This document shows positions 58,237-64,000 of a DNA stretch of 64,000 bases, in pieces; within the stretch, counting starts at the first letter, position 1, and each line of letters starts with the position of its first letter. A program made the position numbers and the translations under genes. A model generated the notes under the pieces. It searched no databases, was not told the DNA's origin, and saw only the letters and a program-made list of their open reading frames with translations. Location of the stretch: the IMG/VR virus record IMGVR_UViG_3300030419_006954, positions 1,933 through 65,932 of that record. One strand, given 5' to 3'. Source of the DNA: a virus.

Positions 58237-58640
58237 AGTTTATTGACTCATATGGCAAACAGAGAAATCTAAAGAACGCAAAGAAGTATTTAATAGATTG
58301 GGACAAGCCTAGCCGCAGCAAGTTCCAAACCCAAGTTAAAAGGTTTCTAAGAAGGTATTGGAAGAATGATATTGTGTTCGAAGAGTTTAGGGTCGTAGGC
58401 ACTCGCCTTACCTTAGACTTTTATAATGCCAATAAAAAGATAGCAGTTGAAGTTCAAGGAGCGCAGCACACAAAATTTGTTAAGTTTTTCCATAAAAATC
58501 GCTTCAAGTATAGAGAACAACTCAAAAGGGATGAAAAAAAGCTCGACTTTTGTAAAGCCAATGATATAAAGTTGGCAGAAGTTTATCCACAGGACAAAAT
58601 AGTAGCCTCATTATTCAAAAAACAGGATATTTATTTATGA
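58233..58640 (+). CDS. small PD-(D/E)XK-type endonuclease
   Basis: The 135-residue protein has a restriction-like nuclease core: RLTLDFYNANKKIAVEVQGAQH (residues 58-79, shortened to key residues LDFY, AVEVQG), where Asp62 and Glu73-x-Gln75 form the D...ExQ/K site, and an RDEKKLDFCKANDIKLAEVY helix-strand. This is the DUF559/Vsr-like layout. It lies between recombinase and helicase genes with four-base overlaps, so a repair or recombination role is likely. Confidence 0.6.
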   Translation: MKFIDSYGKQRNLKNAKKYLIDWDKPSRSKFQTQVKRFLRRYWKNDIVFEEFRVVGTRLTLDFYNANKKIAVEVQGAQHTKFVKFFHKNRFKYREQLKRDEKKLDFCKANDIKLAEVYPQDKIVASLFKKQDIYL

Positions 58641-58870
58641 ATTTAGAAGAAAATGACGAATTCTCTATCCCGTCTGAGATGGTAGAAAAAATTTACGAGC
58701 TGTCAGGAGGGGTGGATAAATATAAAGGTGTGATATTGGCGGTTTCTTCTGAAAATGGCAAACCTTTAATATATTGTAAATTTGATTGTGGGATGACTGA
58801 GTTTGCTTTAACTAAAGCTCTTGAAAACCATTTCACATCTCCTCTTGAAAGAAGGGAAGAAGACCGATGA
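58637..58870 (+). CDS. unknown 77-residue protein
   Basis: The 77-residue protein (MNLEENDEFSIPSEMVEKIY) is acidic at both ends with a short beta-rich centre (YKGVILAVSSENGKPLIYCKF). It overlaps both neighbours by four bases, so it is translated within the replication operon. A helicase-loader or adaptor role would be a guess; no family is recognised. Confidence 0.5.
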   Translation: MNLEENDEFSIPSEMVEKIYELSGGVDKYKGVILAVSSENGKPLIYCKFDCGMTEFALTKALENHFTSPLERREEDR

Positions 58871-60384
58871 TTTATAACTTTGAGCTAGAAAAGCAGCTAT
58901 TGGCAGGTTTGATTAAAGAGCCTGACACTCTGGCAGAAATATCCAATTTTATTGGCACCTCCGATTTTTATTCCAAGCAAAGCTCTTTGCACTCAGCTAT
59001 CTTCAGGATTGTTAAACAAGCTATAGATGCAGGAGATGAGGTAGACGAAGTTATTATAGCCCAAAGGGTTAACGACGTAGGGTTGTCATTTGAAGATAAT
59101 TTAAACCCCTCGGATTATATTAAATCTTTAGCCCTCAGGAAAGTCCCCAAAGGCAACACCCTCAAAACAGCTAAGGAATTAAAAAAATATTCAATCAGGC
59201 GCGAAATCTTGGATTCTTCTCAAGATATCGCCAAAAAGATGAAAAACATGGCTCCTGAGGCGTCCTATAGAGCCATTATAGAAGCCGCTGATTCCGCATA
59301 TAATTCCCGCATTAACCTCTACGAGATGGGCAATGACACGCCTGAAAATATTTACGAGGAAATGGAGGCTCTTATAGAAGAGCGCGGCAACAATCCCGTT
59401 ACAGAGTTCGGGATGATGGGTCCGCACCCTAAAGTCAACGAGATTTACGGCTCATTGCTCCGCGCAGGAAACATTACCGTTATAGTAGCCAGATCGGGAG
59501 TTGGTAAAACAAATTTCTGCATGGATTACAGCACGAAGGTGAGTCTCAAGTATGATGTTCCAGTTTTGCATTTTGATAATGGTGAGATGAGCAAAGAAGA
59601 GCTTATTATGCGCCAGTGCGCTGCCCTTTCAGGGGTCTCCATGCATCTACTGGAGAGTGGTAAATGGAGGCAAGCTGGCGAGAAAGTAGTAGATAAAGTC
59701 CGCTCGGTTTGGCCAGTGGTTAAAAACTTAAAATTTTATTATTATAACGTGGGAGGAATGGATGTAGACTCCATGGTTAATACTCTTAAAAGATTTTATT
59801 ATTCTAAGGTAGGTCGAGGCAAGTCGATGGTATTTTCCTTTGATTACATCAAAACCACCTCAGAAAATATCGCCAACAAGTCAGAGTGGCAGGTAGTGGG
59901 AGAGATGGTGGACAAGTTTAAGAAGTGTGTGCAGAAGGAAATTCTTCATGACGGGAATCCCGTTATTCCTATGATTACTTCTGTCCAGTCCAACAGATAC
60001 GGCATCACCAACAACAGAAACTCTCAAAACATTGTAGATGACGAGTCTATTGTTTCTCTTTCAGATCGCATCACCCAATTCTGTTCCCACATGTTCATTT
60101 TGCGGAACAAGACCACTGATGAGATAGAGACTGAAGGGGGCAGATTTGGCACCCATAAACTAATTAACGTCAAAGCCCGACATTTAGGGAGCGATATCGC
60201 TGGTGCCATTGAACCCGTTAGGATCGGAGATGCACTCCGCAAAAACTCTATAAATTTAGAATTTAATAATTTTAATATTGCAGAAAGGGGAGATTTGAGA
60301 GATATCGCGAGAATGCTCGATGGTGAAGAAGATTTAGATGGTGATGGAGCCCAACAAACAATCCCAGATTTCGATGAGTTCTGA
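58867..60384 (+). CDS. DnaB-like replicative helicase
   Basis: The 505-residue protein has the two-domain DnaB layout. The N-terminal helical domain (MIYNFELEKQLLAGLIKEPD to about 150) matches DnaB N. The RecA-like C-terminal domain has Walker A ARSGVGKTN (208-216), HFDNGEMSKEEL (the E of Walker-like H1a), FSFDYIKTT (Walker B) and SVQSNRYG (H3 region). Hexamers would unwind DNA at the phage fork. It overlaps the primase gene by 11 bases. Confidence 0.88.
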   Translation: MIYNFELEKQLLAGLIKEPDTLAEISNFIGTSDFYSKQSSLHSAIFRIVKQAIDAGDEVDEVIIAQRVNDVGLSFEDNLNPSDYIKSLALRKVPKGNTLKTAKELKKYSIRREILDSSQDIAKKMKNMAPEASYRAIIEAADSAYNSRINLYEMGNDTPENIYEEMEALIEERGNNPVTEFGMMGPHPKVNEIYGSLLRAGNITVIVARSGVGKTNFCMDYSTKVSLKYDVPVLHFDNGEMSKEELIMRQCAALSGVSMHLLESGKWRQAGEKVVDKVRSVWPVVKNLKFYYYNVGGMDVDSMVNTLKRFYYSKVGRGKSMVFSFDYIKTTSENIANKSEWQVVGEMVDKFKKCVQKEILHDGNPVIPMITSVQSNRYGITNNRNSQNIVDDESIVSLSDRITQFCSHMFILRNKTTDEIETEGGRFGTHKLINVKARHLGSDIAGAIEPVRIGDALRKNSINLEFNNFNIAERGDLRDIARMLDGEEDLDGDGAQQTIPDFDEF

Positions 60385-61408
60385 AGACTTCCAAGGTGTT
60401 CTGGAGTCGATAGGATACAATCTAATTGACTGTGGAGACCATTGGAGAACACAGGCTTTATATCGAGATGGTGACAACAAAACTGCTGTAAAGATTTACA
60501 AGAACACAGGTGTATGGATGGATTTCGTAGAGAACAAAGGGTCGATGCCTTTCGAAGCATTGATCCGCTTAACAGTCAAAGATGATAAACAAATAAAAGA
60601 GATCATTGGCAGCACCAAACTAGAAACTTCTACTCTTTATTCTCCAAAAGAAACAATAGAAATGGAAAAAATTTACCCCACATCCTCTCTAGACCGACTT
60701 TTCCCAAATTATAATTTTTATGAAAAAAGGGGTATTTCTAAAGACACCCAGCAAGCCTTTCAGGTTGGCTTGGCTGGAGTTGGCAAAATGTATAGGAGGA
60801 TGGTTTTCCCTGTCTTCAATGAACATGGCCAGATAATTGGCTTCTCTGGCAGGAAAGTAGATTCCAACAATGATTATCCCAAGTGGAAACACATTGGTAG
60901 ACGCAATAACTGGGTTTATCCCGCCTTGAACAAAAAGACGGGTGTAGACGAAGAAATAACAACACAAGAGCAAGTGGTTCTAGTAGAAAGCATAGGAGAT
61001 GCAATGGCATTGTATGAACAAGGTATTAAAAACGTTTTGGTTATTTTTGGTCTATCTGTTAACAATAATATCGTTAACTATCTTAGTGGTAAGCCTATTA
61101 ATCATATTTTTATTTCGACTAACAATGACGCGGCTAGTCAAGAAAATAGAGGCTTTATTGCGGCCATCAAAAGCTTCATAAAGCTTTCTAAGTATTTCGA
61201 CCTAGACAGGTTGACTGTAAAATTCCCCCCGAAACCCTATAATGATTTTGGTGACGCTCATTTGGCCGAATACGACCTTACTGCTTGGCTTGGCAAAGAT
61301 ATAGATAAAGCTGCACAACTAGATTACATCTTAGAGTTTGTTAGAAACAACCCATCTTGCTTCACTAAGAAAGAAATAAAAACATCCTTAATACTTAGTG
61401 ATGCCTGA
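60374..61408 (+). CDS. DNA primase, Toprim type
   Basis: ATG 60374 gives 344 residues. The protein lacks a clear zinc-binding start but has the rest of a DnaG-like core: residues 100-180 resemble the N-terminal RNA-polymerase part (FYEKRGISKDTQQAFQVG, then RRMVFPVFNEHGQIIGFSGR), and VVLVESIGDAMAL (201-213) is the Toprim motif, with Glu205. A second Toprim acidic strand (ISTNNDAASQENRG) follows. It would lay RNA primers with the DnaB-like helicase. Confidence 0.78.
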   Translation: MSSEDFQGVLESIGYNLIDCGDHWRTQALYRDGDNKTAVKIYKNTGVWMDFVENKGSMPFEALIRLTVKDDKQIKEIIGSTKLETSTLYSPKETIEMEKIYPTSSLDRLFPNYNFYEKRGISKDTQQAFQVGLAGVGKMYRRMVFPVFNEHGQIIGFSGRKVDSNNDYPKWKHIGRRNNWVYPALNKKTGVDEEITTQEQVVLVESIGDAMALYEQGIKNVLVIFGLSVNNNIVNYLSGKPINHIFISTNNDAASQENRGFIAAIKSFIKLSKYFDLDRLTVKFPPKPYNDFGDAHLAEYDLTAWLGKDIDKAAQLDYILEFVRNNPSCFTKKEIKTSLILSDA

Positions 61409-62426
61409 ACTCCAAACGCCGTTATCTGCTAGTAGAATAAAAACGGCGCAGTCGTGTTCATGGCTCTATTGGTGCAAGTATAAGCTAAAGCTACCAGACA
61501 GAAGTAATGACGGAGCCCGAAGAGGCTCTATTTGCCATTTAGTTTTTGAAGTTCTGGGGGTAAAGGGAAGGAAAAAATATTATAATAAAATAATAAAAAG
61601 CCAAGATGTTTTTGCTGTCCCTTCTATAAAGCGCCTTATTCTAAAACACGCTGTTAGGGAAGGCGTAGACGATTCTGAAAATGTAGAGCTGATGAAAGAT
61701 ATGATCTTCAATGGTCTTTCGTATGATTTTTTTGGCGATGATTTAGGAAAGCCTACAGAGGAATACTCAGAGAAGGATTTTGATATCATAAAAAATGATG
61801 GCAATATAAAATACAAAATAAGAGGCTTTATAGATAAGCTATTTTTATATAAGAAAAAGAAATTTGCTATAATACGAGACTTCAAGACGAGCAAAGAAGT
61901 CTTTAAAGGCAAAGACCAGACCGACAACCTGCAAGACCTCATGTATAGCCTTGCGGTTAAAAACCTGTTCCCCGAGTATTCTGAGAGAGTTAGCGAGTTT
62001 CTCTTCCTTAAGTTCGACTTAGACCCCGATGCAGCAAAATCAGGTGTTGTCCGCATGAAGGCTCTTGACGAGAACGAGTTAGAGGGTTTTGAAATGCAAC
62101 TCTCTGAGATACAAAAATATCTAGATAACTTTTCAGAAAAAAACGCTAAACAAAATTTTGCTCTTCACCAAGGATTTCCCAAAGACAACTCCTTTAGCGG
62201 GAAATTGCTATGTGGATTTGCCACAAAAAAGGGAGAGTTAAAAAAGGATGGCTCTCCCAAATGGCACTGCCCCATGAAGTTTGATTTTTTCTTTTATGAG
62301 GTTTGCAACTCTAATGGAGATGTTGTGAGGGCATATTTTGAGGATGAGTTCTCAGAAGATTTAGTCCCCGAGGGCGGTAGCTATGAGATGAAATATTATC
62401 AAGGTTGCCCCGCACATTCTTCTTGA
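61401..62426 (+). CDS. RecB/Cas4-like PD-(D/E)XK exonuclease
   Basis: ATG 61401 gives 341 residues. It has the RecB-family nuclease core: GSICHLVFEVL (40-50), GFIDKLFLYKKKKFAIIRDFKTSK (about 140-163; key residues GFIDK and DFKTSK) and NLQDLMYSLA. Cysteines in SCSWLYWC near 20-27 and in the C-terminal LLCGF, HCPMKF and QGCPAHSS could hold an iron-sulfur cluster as in Cas4/AddB, though the spacing is unusual. Role: end processing in recombination or replication. Confidence 0.75.
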   Translation: MPELQTPLSASRIKTAQSCSWLYWCKYKLKLPDRSNDGARRGSICHLVFEVLGVKGRKKYYNKIIKSQDVFAVPSIKRLILKHAVREGVDDSENVELMKDMIFNGLSYDFFGDDLGKPTEEYSEKDFDIIKNDGNIKYKIRGFIDKLFLYKKKKFAIIRDFKTSKEVFKGKDQTDNLQDLMYSLAVKNLFPEYSERVSEFLFLKFDLDPDAAKSGVVRMKALDENELEGFEMQLSEIQKYLDNFSEKNAKQNFALHQGFPKDNSFSGKLLCGFATKKGELKKDGSPKWHCPMKFDFFFYEVCNSNGDVVRAYFEDEFSEDLVPEGGSYEMKYYQGCPAHSS

Positions 62427-62457
62427 CCTTTCAGGGAAAAGGTCCAATATACAGGAG

Positions 62458-63195
62458 ATGACTCCAGTATTCAAGTCAACCTATTCTATCGGGAAGAGTA
62501 TTCTAACTCTGGATAAGGAAGGGACGGAGGACGGTCCAGATAGCATCATTGAGATGTGCGAAGAAAACTCTATCAAGTCTCTTGTGCTTGTAGAGGACTC
62601 CATGACAGGATTTGTGACTGCCCACAATCGCTGCAAAGAGGCTGGGATTGATTTAGTCTTTGGATTAAGAATTACCTGCTGCAATGACACTTATGATGAT
62701 GATGACTCTGATCACAAGATTATAATTTTTGCCAAGAACGATGAGGGGTGCCGCTTACTCTATCGAATTTATTCATACGCCCACACAGGGCAAAACGGCA
62801 AAGTAGATTTTGCGTTTCTCTTCAGCCTTTGGAATGAGAACATTGAATTAGTTATTCCTTTTTATGATTCTTTTATATATAATAATAACTTTCACTTCAA
62901 AAAGTGTGTCCCCGATTTCTCCACCATACTCCCGACTTTTTGGCTGGAAGCGAACGACTTACCCTTCGATGGATTGTTAGCTGAGAAGGTATTAAAGTTC
63001 GCCCAAGGAATGATGAGGCCAGTTAAGCGGGTAAAAACTATTCTATATAAAAACAGAGACGATGCTGAAGCTCTTCAAACTTACAAGATTCTCTGTAACC
63101 GAAATTTTGGCAGAGCCGCCTCTTTAAGTAGTCCTAACCTTAATCACTTCGGCAGCAAGGAGTTCTGCCTTGAATCTTATTTGCAATATGAATGA
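62458..63195 (+). CDS. stand-alone PHP-domain part of DNA polymerase III alpha
   Basis: The 245-residue protein resembles the N-terminal PHP domain of DnaE. SIIEMCEENSIKSLVLVEDSM with GFVTAHNRCKEAGIDLVFGLRI matches the DnaE pattern (TDHGN.fGavefykac..aGIkpiiG), and the end, DAEALQTYKILCNRN to KEFCLESYLQYE, matches the region just after PHP (…eFylks.eem). The metal-binding His of active PHP domains (HxHxxxS) are absent (FKSTYSIGKS), so it is probably structural. The polymerase core is encoded separately at 63817. Confidence 0.7.
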   Translation: MTPVFKSTYSIGKSILTLDKEGTEDGPDSIIEMCEENSIKSLVLVEDSMTGFVTAHNRCKEAGIDLVFGLRITCCNDTYDDDDSDHKIIIFAKNDEGCRLLYRIYSYAHTGQNGKVDFAFLFSLWNENIELVIPFYDSFIYNNNFHFKKCVPDFSTILPTFWLEANDLPFDGLLAEKVLKFAQGMMRPVKRVKTILYKNRDDAEALQTYKILCNRNFGRAASLSSPNLNHFGSKEFCLESYLQYE

Positions 63196-63820
63196 GTCAT
63201 TACTTAGATTTAACAAAAAGCAAAGATATCTTGTTTTTGACACTGAGACGGAGGGGTTGAATTTAGTTACCTCTAGGCCGTGGCAAATCGCTTGGTTGGT
63301 AGTGGAGGGAGACACAATTCTTTCGCGTCATGACAAGTTTATAGATTGGCCTGACTTAAACGTTTCTGAAGGTGCAGCCAAAGTCACAGGCTTTTCTCGC
63401 AAAGAGTATGAAAAGAAAGCCGAAGCTCCCGACCAAGTGTGGTGCCAATTTTCTGCCCAACTTTATAATGAAGACAACTTAGTTATCGGGCAGAACCTTT
63501 TGGGCTTTGATGTTTACATAATTAATGTGTGGCGCAAATTGATGGGTATGCAAAGTGATTACTCTTTTGTAAACAGAATTATAGACACTAAATCCTTGGC
63601 GACAGCTATTGCTAAACAAATCCCCGTAGAGAAGCAGAACTTTCTACCTTGGCAGTATAGGTTGCTAAACTACAGGGAAAGAGGCTTAAAAACCTCTCAA
63701 GCTACTCTTCTGAAAAAATACAGCATCCCCCACGATCCGAAGAGGCTCCACGATGCCCTCTATGATATTGAAATGAATTTTAAGGTTTTTCGCAAGCAGC
63801 TTTTTGAGTTGGAGATATGA
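63188..63820 (+). CDS. DnaQ-like 3'-5' exonuclease (proofreading)
   Basis: ATG 63188 overlaps the PHP stop by eight bases and gives 210 residues. It is a DEDDh exonuclease: FDTETEG with Asp18 and Glu20, QNLLGFD with Asp108, and LHDALYDIE with His188 and Asp193. It matches the epsilon subunit of DNA polymerase III. Its stop overlaps the polymerase start codon (ATGA), so PHP, exonuclease and core are co-translated and may assemble into one enzyme. Confidence 0.88.
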   Translation: MNESLLRFNKKQRYLVFDTETEGLNLVTSRPWQIAWLVVEGDTILSRHDKFIDWPDLNVSEGAAKVTGFSRKEYEKKAEAPDQVWCQFSAQLYNEDNLVIGQNLLGFDVYIINVWRKLMGMQSDYSFVNRIIDTKSLATAIAKQIPVEKQNFLPWQYRLLNYRERGLKTSQATLLKKYSIPHDPKRLHDALYDIEMNFKVFRKQLFELEI

Positions 63821-64000
63821 ATTCTACTAAATATACAGGCTATAAAACCCCTTTTCCTGTGGGGGTTAAGCTGCCAGAAATCAAAATTGAAAAAAAATAT
63901 TACGAAGAGGTCTCTTGCGTAGACCTGGAAGATAACTTCCAATTCCTCAGGAAGCTATGCTTCAAAAGGGTCAAAGAAAAAGGCATAGACCAACTGGAGA
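63817..64000 (+). CDS. dnaE: DNA polymerase III alpha core, partial, runs off the right edge
   Basis: ATG 63817 opens a frame to the window end (61 residues). It has the pattern seen just after the PHP domain in DnaE: GVKLPEIKIEKKYYEE, then a short acidic gap and NFQFLRKLCFKRVKEKG, matching lPeFxxPexxxxxxYLRxLcxeGlxxRyG. This supports a polymerase core starting at the exact place where the PHP protein ends. Only the first few percent is visible. Confidence 0.6.
   Translation, partial: MNSTKYTGYKTPFPVGVKLPEIKIEKKYYEEVSCVDLEDNFQFLRKLCFKRVKEKGIDQLE

Noticed and set aside
1-64000. Integrase, repressor or other lysogeny genes
   Set aside because: None could be recognised on either strand, so no claim about temperate lifestyle is made.

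Overview
The window is part of the genome of a large tailed double-stranded DNA phage (Caudoviricetes). It carries terminase, portal, prohead protease/scaffold, major capsid protein, tail tube, a 2,325-residue tape measure protein, replication genes and nucleotide-metabolism genes. I see no sheath gene, so a long non-contractile (siphovirus-like) tail is the best guess. PhoH, a small heat-shock protein, a compact class I ribonucleotide reductase and a very large sugar-modification cluster fit a marine or aquatic phage. Host and species cannot be told from the sequence. Both ends of the window are cut inside genes.

Left arm (1-4254), all on the minus strand: about fourteen very small genes, several GC-rich and highly charged, nearly all unrecognisable. 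Eleven have their own near-identical sigma70-type promoter (TTGCGG, 16-17 bases, TATACT) placed so that transcription should start on or beside the A of the ATG, so they are predicted to be leaderless; a twelfth has a degenerate copy. Among them lie seven copies of a 77-bp element made of two 27-bp hairpins whose starts are exactly 50 bases apart. The arrangement looks like a swappable array of early mini-genes.

Structural arm (4432-33903): a small membrane protein, a tail-tube-like protein, PhoH, a zinc-ribbon protein, a sigma-like factor, a putative small terminase, a zinc finger/ERCC4 nuclease, large terminase, portal, protease-scaffold, decoration protein, capsid protein (followed by a clear terminator) and connectors on the plus strand. 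A block of connector and tail-tube genes (18197-21956) is on the minus strand. Two putative tail chaperones, the tape measure protein and three distal tail proteins follow on the plus strand. The tape measure protein contains repeated GYIPNF-type linkers and an embedded PD-(D/E)XK-nuclease-like domain. Many of these genes are preceded by GTGTAA(A/T)AT or TATAAATA boxes resembling T4-type late promoters.

Minus-strand block (33900-36689): an FmdB-like protein, an Hsp20 chaperone, a glycosyltransferase, single-strand DNA-binding protein and a second sigma-like factor. A 200-bp divergent control region follows.

Right arm (36904-64000), all plus strand: nrdB, nrdA and one unknown gene; then about 17 kb of glycan genes (40-56.8 kb) with at least eight glycosyltransferase-like genes, GDP-mannose dehydratase, GDP-fucose synthase, a GT10 fucosyltransferase, DegT and class III aminotransferases, an acetyltransferase, methyltransferases, a radical SAM enzyme, a 2-oxoglutarate oxygenase, an epimerase and a nucleotidyltransferase. 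The replication module follows: RecA-like recombinase, a small nuclease, DnaB-like helicase, primase, RecB/Cas4-like nuclease, a separate PHP-domain protein, a DnaQ-like exonuclease and the start of the DNA polymerase III alpha core. The polymerase therefore appears split, with the proofreading exonuclease encoded between its PHP part and its core.

No integrase, lysis gene, tRNA, receptor-binding protein or CRISPR array could be supported.
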